Positions 58,704 to 64,000 of a stretch of DNA of 64,000 nt are shown here, piece after piece. The stretch is from Schlegelella_A sp963778525. Its GTDB lineage: Bacteria > Pseudomonadota > Gammaproteobacteria > Burkholderiales > Burkholderiaceae_C. A program made the position numbers and the translations under genes. The notes under the pieces were generated by a model. It worked only from the letters and a program-made list of their open reading frames with translations. It ran no database searches and was not told the origin of the DNA. The DNA is taken from positions 682,001 to 746,000 of the forward strand of contig CAVZUJ010000001.1 of the NCBI GenBank assembly GCA_963778525.1, written 5' to 3'. How positions within the stretch are numbered: the stretch's first letter is position 1; each line of letters opens with the position of its first letter.

Positions 58704-59905
58704 GGGGTGATGCGGTAGGGGGGCGAAGGTTCGCGGGCGCGCGGCGGCGATGCCGGCGGCGGTCGTCTTTCGTCGTCGTCTTCTTCTTTTTCTGTTGCAT
58801 CGACGAGGGGCAGCACCATCATCAAGCCGTCGAGCGGGCTCGACGTGCCGGCGGCCGACGACTTCAGCACGTGCGTGTAGATCATGGTGGTGGACACGTC
58901 GGCGTGGCCGAGCAGCGACTGCACGGTGCGGATGTCGGTGCCGGCCTGCAGCAGATGGGTGGCGAAGGAATGGCGCAGCGTGTGCACGGTGGCCGGCTTG
59001 GCGATGCGGACGGCGTCGACGGCCGCCTTCAGGTCGCGCTGCAGGCGCTTTTCGTGGATGTGATGGCGGTGGTGCTTGACCTCGCCGGCGCCGCCGCCAC
59101 TCTCACTGTTGCTGCCGCTGCGCGGATCGGTGCTGATGCCGTCGGCCGGGAAGATCCAGAACCAGGCCCAGCTCTCGGCCGCGCGCTTGTACTTCGCCGA
59201 CAGCGCATGCGGCAGGTACACGCCGCTGCGGCCCTGTTCCTGGTCGAGCCGCCAGAGGCGGCGCGCGTGCAGCAGCTGGGCGCGCAACGGGCCTTCGAGG
59301 GCGCGCGGCAGCATGACGACGCGATCCTTGCCGCCCTTGCCGTCGCGCACGACGATCACCTGGCGGACGAAGTCGACATCCTTCACGCGCAGGCGGATGC
59401 CTTCGAGCAGGCGCATGCCGGTGCCGTAGAGGAGCCGCGCCAGCAGGCCGGTGACGCCCTCGCCCATGTGCGCGAGCAGCGTCTGCACCTCGAGCTGCGT
59501 GAGCACGACCGGAATGCGCTTCTTGCCCACCGGCCGGCCGAGCTCCTGCAGCCACGGCATGTCGACGCCAAGCACCTCGCGGTAGAGAAAGAGCAGCGCA
59601 CTGAGCGCCTGCCGATGCGTGGACGCGGCGACCCGCCGCTCGTTGGCCAGCATCACCAGATAGGCCTGCACCTCCGGCGCACCGAGCTCGCGCGGATGGC
59701 GCAGCCCCGACCAGCGCACGAAGCCGCGCACCCAGTAGACGTAGGCCTCCTCGGTCCGTAAGCTGTAGTGCATGTACCGCAAGCGCTCGCGCAGGGCATC
59801 GAGCAGGCGGTATGAGCCAGGAGCCACCGGCCGGGAAGGAAGCCCCGCATGTCCATGCCCTCCATGTCCACTTTCGTCCTCGTCACTCCCACCGTTGTTG
59901 TCCAC
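58652..59905 (-). CDS. intI: Integron integrase IntI
   Basis: A tyrosine recombinase of about 417 residues. The core-binding domain is LLDALRERLRYMHYSLRTEE and GLRHPRELGAPEVQAYLVML. The catalytic set is GTGMRLLEGIRLRVKDVDF (arginine), HTLRHSFATHLLQAGTDIRT (HxLRH) and LGHADVSTTMIYTHVL (His and the nucleophilic Tyr). The IntI-specific extra patch is present (AAESWAWFWIFPADGISTDP), which separates it from XerC/D. The GTG start at 59905 has AGGG 6 bases upstream; GTG at 59917 or 59827 are alternatives. An unusual tail of about 55 residues, acidic then Pro-rich (TEKEEDDDERRPPPASPPRA), runs 52 bases into dnaE2. The gene points away from the cassettes, as in known integrons. Confidence 0.95.
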   Translation of the reverse strand: MDNNGGSDEDESGHGGHGHAGLPSRPVAPGSYRLLDALRERLRYMHYSLRTEEAYVYWVRGFVRWSGLRHPRELGAPEVQAYLVMLANERRVAASTHRQALSALLFLYREVLGVDMPWLQELGRPVGKKRIPVVLTQLEVQTLLAHMGEGVTGLLARLLYGTGMRLLEGIRLRVKDVDFVRQVIVVRDGKGGKDRVVMLPRALEGPLRAQLLHARRLWRLDQEQGRSGVYLPHALSAKYKRAAESWAWFWIFPADGISTDPRSGSNSESGGGAGEVKHHRHHIHEKRLQRDLKAAVDAVRIAKPATVHTLRHSFATHLLQAGTDIRTVQSLLGHADVSTTMIYTHVLKSSAAGTSSPLDGLMMVLPLVDATEKEEDDDERRPPPASPPRAREPSPPYRITPCCLPTPSFTAAATSAS

Positions 59906-59926
59906 TTTTGCCCTCACACTGATACT
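59898..59926 (+). promoter_or_regulatory. Candidate cassette promoter Pc
   Basis: TTGTCC, a 17-base spacer and GATACT read toward attI and the cassettes (4 of 6 matches to each consensus hexamer). It lies between the intI start and attI, where Pc is expected. Its -10 overlaps the LexA box. Assignment is by position and hexamer match only. Confidence 0.4.
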
Positions 59927-59942
59927 GTATGCATGTACAGTA
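59923..59942 (-). promoter_or_regulatory. LexA (SOS) operator upstream of intI
   Basis: TACTGTATGCATGTACAGTA, with the invariant CTGT-N8-ACAG and seven-base arms in perfect inversion. It is centred about 28 bases upstream of the chosen intI start. On the minus strand a candidate -10 (TACAGT, 59924-59929) lies inside it and a -35 (TTGGAT, 59946-59951) lies 16 bases upstream. LexA bound here should shut off intI and probably the overlapping dnaE2 until DNA damage. Confidence 0.9.
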
Positions 59943-59951
59943 TTGATCCAA
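59924..59951 (-). promoter_or_regulatory. Candidate intI promoter
   Basis: Minus-strand TTGGAT (-35) and TACAGT (-10) with a 16-base spacer; the -10 is embedded in the LexA operator. It is the only plausible promoter close to the intI start. The -35 is weak. Confidence 0.5.
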
Positions 59952-59989
59952 AGCCCGCGTGTCAACGTCGCTTTGGGGGGAGAGGGGTG

Positions 59990-60053
59990 AAAAGGTGTCC
60001 GCTATGAGGGGTGAAAGTGGACGGGGCGAGTTGTCCTCGATATCACGTTAGGC
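59990..60053 (+). other. attI recombination site (approximate left limit)
   Basis: The insertion junction is GTTAGGC at 60047-60053, after GTCCTCGATATCAC. It is the last core site before the first cassette and lies about 140 bases from the intI start. The left boundary and accessory integrase-binding repeats cannot be fixed by eye. Confidence 0.7.
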
Positions 60054-60067
60054 CCCGCGAGAAAATT

Positions 60068-60310
60068 ATGATCGTGCACGCATTGACAAGGTCTTTTACT
60101 GTAGGCTACGGTAATGCGTGCAAATCGAGTTCGATCCTGCTTAAGACAAAGCGAACGCAAGTTGGTGTCTCTTTGTCTCATGGCAGCGGTGCCTGTTGGG
60201 AAGCTGTTGGTTTGGATTCGTCGAACTCTGGTCGGGACGTTCGACGAGTGGCTCACATCGCGCTCGCGTCGAAGACTGTGATCGCCGTGGCGACTGTCGG
60301 CGTCTTGTAG
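60068..60310 (+). CDS. Possible cassette 1 ORF, unknown (weak)
   Basis: An 80-residue frame beginning MIVHALTRSFTVGYGNACKS 15 bases after the attI core site. There is no clear ribosome site, composition is undistinguished, and no domain is seen. A perfect TTGACA with a weak TACGGT 18 bases downstream (60083-60112) lies inside it and could instead be a cassette-borne promoter for the better ORF at 60369. I list it because the first 300 bases of the cassette are otherwise unexplained. Confidence 0.25.
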   Translation: MIVHALTRSFTVGYGNACKSSSILLKTKRTQVGVSLSHGSGACWEAVGLDSSNSGRDVRRVAHIALASKTVIAVATVGVL

Positions 60311-60368
60311 ATCGTGGCGAGAAGCTCGAAGCGATCACAAGCGTTCTGTCGAGCCAGATCAACGCGAG

Positions 60369-60755
60369 GTGAAACACTATGCCCAATGTCTCTGCGCGGC
60401 CGCCGGTGCATTCGCCCTTACTCTGGTCGCCGGGTTACTCGCGATTGCGGCTTTTCCGGCGTACATGGCACGTCGCTCTGCAACCTTGCACGCCACAGAC
60501 TTCGCTCTCGTTCTAGCGCCAGCTCCTCTATTCGTTGCATCCTTGTTTCTATTCAACGAACCAGCGCAGGTAGGCTGGGCCCCCATTGCATATCCTTTCC
60601 TCGTGTTGGCGCTGTCGGTGGTCGTTCTCTACGGGCGAGTGTTCCTGTTGCCGCGTATGGGTCTCTCTTCGCGGGTGGCTTCCATTGGCTGCCTTCTGGC
60701 GTGCGCAATTGCAGCCCTCGTTTTCGGCGCCTTCACTCCGCCGCTCTACGAGTAG
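60369..60755 (+). CDS. Cassette 1 integral membrane protein, unknown
   Basis: A 128-residue protein with four hydrophobic helices: AGAFALTLVAGLLAIAAFPA, TDFALVLAPAPLFVASLFLF, APIAYPFLVLALSVVVLYGR and IGCLLACAIAALVFGAFTP. The start is GTG at 60369 (GTGAAACACTAT); an ATG ten bases later is in a different frame and gives no protein-like sequence. The ribosome site is weak. The stop is about 48 bases before attC1. No family is recognised. GC is lower than in the flanking chromosome, which fits acquisition as a cassette. Confidence 0.65.
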   Translation: MKHYAQCLCAAAGAFALTLVAGLLAIAAFPAYMARRSATLHATDFALVLAPAPLFVASLFLFNEPAQVGWAPIAYPFLVLALSVVVLYGRVFLLPRMGLSSRVASIGCLLACAIAALVFGAFTPPLYE

Positions 60756-60803
60756 CCATGTGAGCGGTACCATCGCTCGGCCGTCTAGTCTCGCTTCGGC
60801 GTG

Positions 60804-60901
60804 GCCTAACCCCTCCATCGAGCGGACGTACTCCAGCACGCTTCGCGTGCTTACGTCTGCCGCTCATGTCGAACGCCTGGACGGCGTGGCCAGCGTTAGG
60901 C
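60804..60901 (+). repeat. attC site 1 (98 bp)
   Basis: Outer cores GCCTAAC and GTTAGGC, with CCCTCCATC then GAGCGG on the left and CCGCTC then ATGTCGAACG on the right. The central hairpin is around GCACGCTTCGCGTGC. It differs from the others by about 20 extra bases (CCTGGACGGCGTGGCCAGCG) inserted before the final TTAGGC. Confidence 0.88.
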
Positions 60902-60942
60902 CCCAATAGACCGCGCTCAAAAGAACCAACCGGAGCGCTCAA

Positions 60943-61473
60943 ATGCTCGATCTAGAAGATCTTCTCGCTCTCACAATTCTTGTTGGACGCGTCGGTGACG
61001 TGGGCAGCACCTTGTTCATTACACCAACGCTTGTGCTTGAAGCGAATATGTTGGTTCGACGTTTCAAGTGGCCAATGATCGTCTTGAGCTTTACTTTGTG
61101 CTTTGCCCCGTACTTAGATGTGCACCTTGGCGTTATGGTTGCGGTTCCATCCCTCCTGGTTACCGCAAGCAATCTCACGCGAGGATGGTTCGCGCGTGCA
61201 CTTGGGGAAACGGAAGCCAAGGCAGTTATGCTACATGCGGCATCGCGCGGATCTTTGAGCGCGACGCTTGCAATGCTGACAATTGCAACGCTGTTCTTTT
61301 CGTCTGCCGCGTTCCTACTGGTCTATCTCTCTCGTGGCGAGAGATCTCTGGAGTATTGGTTCGGTATGGGTATGCTGATCTATGCCTTGGCTGTCGGTCT
61401 CCACGGTTCCGTATTTGTTACTCGCCTGTTTCGCGAAGCCCGCCGTGCGTCTAGCATCGCAAACTTGGCCTAG
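60943..61473 (+). CDS. Cassette 2 integral membrane protein, unknown
   Basis: A 176-residue protein with about four membrane helices: LALTILVGRVGDVGSTLFIT, WPMIVLSFTLCFAPYLDVHL, LAMLTIATLFFSSAAFLLVY and FGMGMLIYALAVGLHGSVFV. The ATG at 60943 has GGAG about 8 bases upstream (CGGAGCGCTCAA). Codon use is less GC-biased than in chromosomal neighbours. A soluble stretch (LTRGWFARALGETEAKAVML) lies between helices 2 and 3. No family is recognised. It ends about 45 bases before attC2 and fills its cassette, as expected of a real cassette gene. Confidence 0.75.
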   Translation: MLDLEDLLALTILVGRVGDVGSTLFITPTLVLEANMLVRRFKWPMIVLSFTLCFAPYLDVHLGVMVAVPSLLVTASNLTRGWFARALGETEAKAVMLHAASRGSLSATLAMLTIATLFFSSAAFLLVYLSRGERSLEYWFGMGMLIYALAVGLHGSVFVTRLFREARRASSIANLA

Positions 61474-61518
61474 CCGTCGGCACTTGCTTCGTCTGAGAGA
61501 GCCCTCAGTGAAACCGTG

Positions 61519-61594
61519 GCCTAACCCTTCCATCGAGCGGACAGCCTAAAGCCTGCTTCGCTGCTTAGTCTGCCGCTCATGTCGAACGTTAGGT
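61519..61594 (+). repeat. attC site 2 (76 bp)
   Basis: Cores GCCTAAC and GTTAGGT, conserved left arm (CCTTCCATC, GAGCGG) and right arm (CCGCTCATGTCGAACG). The central part AAGCCTGCTTCGCTGCTT forms an imperfect hairpin. Confidence 0.9.
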
Positions 61595-61980
61595 CCCACC
61601 AGATGTCAGTCGAATCGAGTTCATTCGCGCTTGCGGCGCTTAGACGGTCGTTCCTCATAGCAGCTGGCGCAGGCGCTGGTCTTACTAGTCGTCGCGCATG
61701 ACAGCTGTCTTCATGCTGTACGAACCCGCCGTTAACTTCATCGTATGGAACGCTCGTTTCTCGGGCTCAAAGACAGATGACTCGTTCTTTGGCGTCTTCT
61801 TCGTTTGCGGCCACTCTCGTGTTCATCGTCAGCCTCTGCTCACACGGCTCTCGTCGCCTTGCGAAAATGAGGCGGTTCATGCCGACAGTCGCGCAGGCAT
61901 GCATCCCATCGCACGCACGGTCGGCCCGAGCGGCGCTCAGGGAGAGAATGTGCTCGCGCGCCCTCACATTGAGGCATGGC
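61595..61980 (+). other. Cassette 3, no convincing gene
   Basis: The cassette starts with ATG at 61603 (MSVESSSFALAALRRSFLIA), which stops at 61701 after 32 codons. The same frame resumes as MTRSLASSSFAATLVFIVSL from 61777 to 61986, inside attC3. A second frame opens at 61698 (MTAVFMLYEPAVNFIVWNAR) but runs through attC3. It may be a decayed ORF, an indel-broken ORF or a non-coding cassette. Minus-strand frames show nothing better. Confidence 0.5.
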
Positions 61981-62058
61981 ACCTAACCCCTCCATCGAGC
62001 GGACATCCTCCAGCCAGCTTCGCTGGCTTCCGGCTGCCGCTCATGTCGAACGTTAGAC
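61981..62058 (+). repeat. attC site 3 (78 bp)
   Basis: Cores ACCTAAC and GTTAGAC, a compensated pair with each other at only part of the stem. Left GAGCGG and right CCGCTC are conserved. Central hairpin is AGCCAGC-TTC-GCTGGCT. Confidence 0.9.
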
Positions 62059-62092
62059 CCCGGAACCCGCGAAGTGCCCAAGCGAGGAGTCC

Positions 62093-62497
62093 GTGTTAAC
62101 GCCCAAGCAAGCCGAGGTCGTCGCAGAAGAGTTGCTAGAGCAACGGCGGCGCGATGGCGTTGCAGCCAAAAACGCTGCGGCGCAACGAGTCCCGTTTGTG
62201 TACTACGTTCGCGGATTGAACGAGCTGGAGCCATACGAACGCTCCGAGCTCGTTCGCCTCGCTCAGCGGAACGTCGGAAACCAGTGGAAGGTAGCCGCGT
62301 TTTGCCTTGTCGTCGTCTGTCTATGCTGTACGGTGTGGTGGATGGCTGGCTTCTTCACGAACGCAGGCGTTGTGCCACTGGTGGCGCTGTGCAGCGCCGT
62401 TCTCTATTTCCCACGTGCCTACTTCGTGCGGCAAGAAGTTCGTAGCCTCGTGAAGGAGAAGAGACTTGCTTGCCTTAAAGCTCAGCCCGAGGTCTAA
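62093..62497 (+). CDS. Cassette 4 membrane protein, unknown
   Basis: A 134-residue protein. The start is GTG at 62093 with AGGAG 5 bases upstream. A soluble helical N-terminus (QAEVVAEELLEQRRRDGVAA, RGLNELEPYERSELVRLAQR) is followed by two membrane helices (VAAFCLVVVCLCCTVWWMAG and VVPLVALCSAVLYFPRAYFV) and a basic tail. The stop TAA lies inside the left core of attC4 (GTCTAAC), a common arrangement in integron cassettes, so gene and recombination site evolved together. No family is recognised. Confidence 0.75.
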   Translation: MLTPKQAEVVAEELLEQRRRDGVAAKNAAAQRVPFVYYVRGLNELEPYERSELVRLAQRNVGNQWKVAAFCLVVVCLCCTVWWMAGFFTNAGVVPLVALCSAVLYFPRAYFVRQEVRSLVKEKRLACLKAQPEV

Positions 62498-62569
62498 CCC
62501 CTCCATCGAGCGGACATCCTCCAGCCAGCTTCGCTGGCTTGCGGCTGCCGCTCATGTCGAACGTTAGGC
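62492..62569 (+). repeat. attC site 4 (78 bp)
   Basis: Cores GTCTAAC and GTTAGGC with conserved arms and the same AGCCAGC-TTC-GCTGGCT central hairpin as attC3; the two sites differ at only a few positions. The left core contains the stop codon of the cassette 4 gene. Confidence 0.92.
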
Positions 62570-62581
62570 CCCGGAACATCA

Positions 62582-63188
62582 ATGTCTGCTGCCACTCCCG
62601 CAGAACACAACGGCCTACGTCGTGCCGTGCTCTTCGTCGCCGTCCTCAACCTTTCGTACTTCGGCGTCGAGTTCGTCGTTGCCAGGCTCATAAGCTCGGT
62701 TTCTCTCTACGCCGACTCCATCGACTTTCTAGAAGATGCAACGGTGAACATGCTCGTCTCTTCGCCCTCGGGTGGACTGCCCGAAAGCGAGCAATGTCGG
62801 AATGCTGCTCGCCGCAATGCTCTTAGTTCCTCAGTGCGGCGACTCTGGACCGCTTGCCGAAGGTGGCACGTTCCTACGCTTCCCGATGCAACGCTTCTGT
62901 CGGCCGCGGGCACCGGCTGCGCTCGCTATAAATGTGTTGTGCGCGTTCACCTTGGAAGATTCCGTGCGCACGGGAGCAGTCTTACTCGGGCCGCATGGCT
63001 CTCGGCGCGAAACGATGCCTTCGCGAACATCGCCATCATCTGCGCAGGGCTGGTAGCCCTGGCTTCGCAGCTCTCCATATGGCCGGATCTGCTCGTTGGT
63101 GCGGGAATATTCTTGGTCAACCTGGACGCGGCTCGCCAAGTCTATGGTGCGGCAAGGGCCGCTAGAGACGTTCGTCGCCGAGGCCTAA
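62582..63188 (+). pseudogene. Cassette 5 cation diffusion facilitator-like transporter, multiply frameshifted
   Basis: The start MSAATPAEHNGLRRAVLFVA with VEFVVARLISSVSLYADSID and FLEDATVNML is the first half of a CDF-type metal-efflux protein (helices 1-2 with the D-x-x-D-type metal site). The rest appears in pieces in three frames: LFALGWTARKRAM, then GMLLAAMLLVP, then LWTACRRWHVPTLPDATLLS, then ALAINVLCAFT, then RFRAHGSSLTRAAWLSARND with AFANIAIICAGLVALAS. Reading them in order needs four one-base deletions and one insertion. The frame reads into attC5 without its own stop. Either a decayed cassette or an error-rich segment. Confidence 0.75.
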
Positions 63189-63260
63189 CCCCTCCATCGA
63201 GCGGACGTCGTCCAGCCAGCTTCGCGTGCTTTCGGCTGCCGCTCATGTCGAACGTTAGGC
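63183..63260 (+). repeat. attC site 5 (78 bp)
   Basis: Cores GCCTAAC and GTTAGGC, conserved GAGCGG/CCGCTC arms and a central imperfect hairpin (AGCCAGCTTCGCGTGCTT). The following CCCCGGAAGG supplies the ribosome site of the next cassette gene. Confidence 0.92.
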
Positions 63261-63276
63261 CCCGGAAGGTCCATCC

Positions 63277-63819
63277 ATGCCAAGCGAACTCACGCCAGTA
63301 ACGCAGGTGGCCATCCCCTCTCACTCTGCCATCGCCACTGCGTTCAAGTCGATGAATCTCGCAGATGCGTTCTCGATTCAACTACCTCCTGACGCCTCTG
63401 TAAATCCAGATATCTTGGCCCGATTCATCTTCTCGGTGCAGCCACCTTGGATCGGAGCACTCACCAACCTTCGAGATGCAATCGTTGCAGGTTTTGGTCT
63501 GAAGACCGCCAAACACCTTGCAACGCTCTCTAGTGATCCCACAGCAAAGCGCATCAGCATCTTCAGGGTCTTCGCCACTACCAAGACTGAGGTTGTTTTA
63601 GGCGAGAACGACAGGCATCTCGACTTCAGAGTGTCAGTCCTTTGCACGCCAGGCTCGCCGCCAAATACCGGTAACCAACTCACCCTAACAACCGTCGTTC
63701 ACTGCCACAACCGCTTAGGCCGAGCCTACTTGTCGGTCATCGCTCCATTCCATCGCCAAGTTGTGAAAGCCAGTCTTCGTAGCGCCGCAAACGTCGGGTG
63801 GCCGAAGGCAAGCGCCTAA
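63277..63819 (+). CDS. Cassette 6 DUF2867 family protein
   Basis: A 180-residue soluble protein recognised as DUF2867. Seen: DILARFIFSVQPPWIGALTN near residue 45, LRDAIVAGFGLKTAKH, RISIFRVFATTKTEVVLGEN with DRHLDFRVSVL near 105-120, and the family hallmark LTTVVHCHNRLGRAYLSVIA followed by PFHRQVVKASL. The ATG at 63277 has GGAAGG 8 bases upstream, within the bases that follow attC5. Composition is less GC-rich than in the chromosome (many A/T third positions). DUF2867 has no known reaction. It is intact and fills its cassette. Confidence 0.87.
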   Translation: MPSELTPVTQVAIPSHSAIATAFKSMNLADAFSIQLPPDASVNPDILARFIFSVQPPWIGALTNLRDAIVAGFGLKTAKHLATLSSDPTAKRISIFRVFATTKTEVVLGENDRHLDFRVSVLCTPGSPPNTGNQLTLTTVVHCHNRLGRAYLSVIAPFHRQVVKASLRSAANVGWPKASA

Positions 63820-63845
63820 GGAAATGCCATGTGTTGTCCACTGTG

Positions 63846-63923
63846 GCCTAACCCCTCCATCGAGCGGACGTCCCAAAGGCCGCTTCGCGCCCTTTGCGCC
63901 GCCGCTCATGTCGAACGTTAGAG
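63846..63923 (+). repeat. attC site 6 (78 bp)
   Basis: Cores GCCTAAC and GTTAGAG; the last base departs from the usual GTTRRRY. Conserved GAGCGG/CCGCTC arms and a central hairpin AAAGGCCGCTTCGCGCCCTTT. Confidence 0.88.
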
Positions 63924-63930
63924 CCCACGT

Positions 63931-64000
63931 ATGAGACCGGCAGTCCGCGTGGCTCAAATTGGACTAGCAGTTCTTCTCGTAATACTTTGGTGGTTCCATG
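63931..64000 (+). CDS. Cassette 7 ORF, partial, probable membrane protein
   Basis: An ATG 8 bases after the attC6 core opens MRPAVRVAQIGLAVLLVILW followed by WFH, cut by the window end. Basic residues followed by a hydrophobic run suggest a membrane helix or signal anchor. There is no ribosome site of note, and the family cannot be judged from 23 residues. Confidence 0.5.
   Translation, partial: MRPAVRVAQIGLAVLLVILWWFH

Larger units (their letters stand above)
58652..64000 (+). mobile_element. Chromosomal integron: intI, attI junction and at least seven gene cassettes
   Basis: The integrase gene on the minus strand, a GTTAGGC junction at 60047 and then cassettes delimited by six attC sites. 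The crossover G-TTA positions give cassette 1 at 60048-60895, 2 at 60896-61588, 3 at 61589-62052, 4 at 62053-62563, 5 at 62564-63254, 6 at 63255-63917 and 7 from 63918 past the window end. Cassette GC is visibly lower than the flanking chromosome. The shared attC ends and a chromosomal position beside dnaE2 fit a sedentary integron. Confidence 0.93.

Noticed and set aside
55521..58718. A 1065-codon plus-strand frame antisense to dnaE2
   Set aside because: Typical GC-rich shadow. The dnaE2 reading has all polymerase motifs.
54643..58800. A 1385-codon minus-strand frame over dnaE2
   Set aside because: Its upstream part is the wrong frame of dnaE2. Only the dioxygenase at the end is genuine.
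61698..62099. A 133-codon ORF in cassette 3 and the read-through of cassette 5 to 63301
   Set aside because: Both run through attC sites, where the translation (TPPSSGHPPASFAGFRLPLM and its like) is just the attC sequence repeated.

Overview
The window looks like chromosome of a high-GC betaproteobacterium, most likely order Burkholderiales (Rubrivivax/Leptothrix-like). This rests on very high GC with GC-rich third codon positions, the co-directional block yebC-purD-hemF-nadD-rsfS-rlmH-maf-rng, a tolB-pal-cpoB block and a ba3-type terminal oxidase. The genus is inference. The last 4 kb has clearly lower GC and different codon use, and is a mobile-gene region.

Layout. 1-2208 is the N-terminal part of a poly-HAMP sensor kinase, cut by the window edge. 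2521-11071 holds scattered single genes: a glycine-zipper protein, a nitronate monooxygenase, a serine hydrolase, DUF2332, DUF1330, a DD-carboxypeptidase and DUF4336. It also contains gene-poor stretches and an ArsR remnant. 11276-11951 is a VapBC-type toxin-antitoxin pair. 12130-12312 has two tRNA-Lys genes beside tcdA, followed by the envelope genes cpoB, pal and tolB, a glycosyltransferase and a divergent MsbA-like ABC exporter. 19081-29817 is one long minus-strand run of twelve genes: yebC, purD, hemF, nadD, rsfS, rlmH, maf and rng, then a methyltransferase and three glycosyltransferases. Several of these start at TTG or GTG and overlap the preceding stop. 29917-32934 is a redox set (CcdA, periplasmic thioredoxin, molybdopterin oxidoreductase, cytochrome b). 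33076-44633 holds an M14 peptidase-like lipoprotein, a LytS/LytTR two-component pair, glnS, an FKBP, small membrane proteins, a peroxiredoxin and a phospholipase-D-family lipoprotein. 44662-48634 overlaps a YwqK/MORN-like protein, a GMC dehydrogenase and a glutathione-dependent formaldehyde dehydrogenase. 49393-54609 is a respiratory operon: two c-type cytochromes, a hidden 59-residue membrane protein, oxidase subunits II and I, and another dihaem cytochrome c.

The most interesting part is 55545-64000, a chromosomal integron. The integrase gene intI (minus strand) overlaps the start of dnaE2, the SOS translesion polymerase gene, so the two look like one operon. A near-perfect LexA operator lies just upstream of intI. 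On the other side, reading away from intI, are an attI-like junction (GTTAGGC at 60047) and at least seven gene cassettes. These are separated by six attC sites with nearly identical ends (five of 76-78 bp and one of 98 bp). Cassette products include several small membrane proteins, a DUF2867 protein and a broken cation-efflux (CDF) transporter. A DNA-damage signal would therefore be expected to raise integrase and mutagenic polymerase together.

Caveat. About twenty single-base indels break otherwise intact genes, including housekeeping ones (hemF, yebC, rng, the ABC exporter, coxB, the formaldehyde dehydrogenase). Most of them are +1. This pattern fits residual long-read consensus errors better than real gene decay, so these genes are annotated as whole CDSs with the break point stated.
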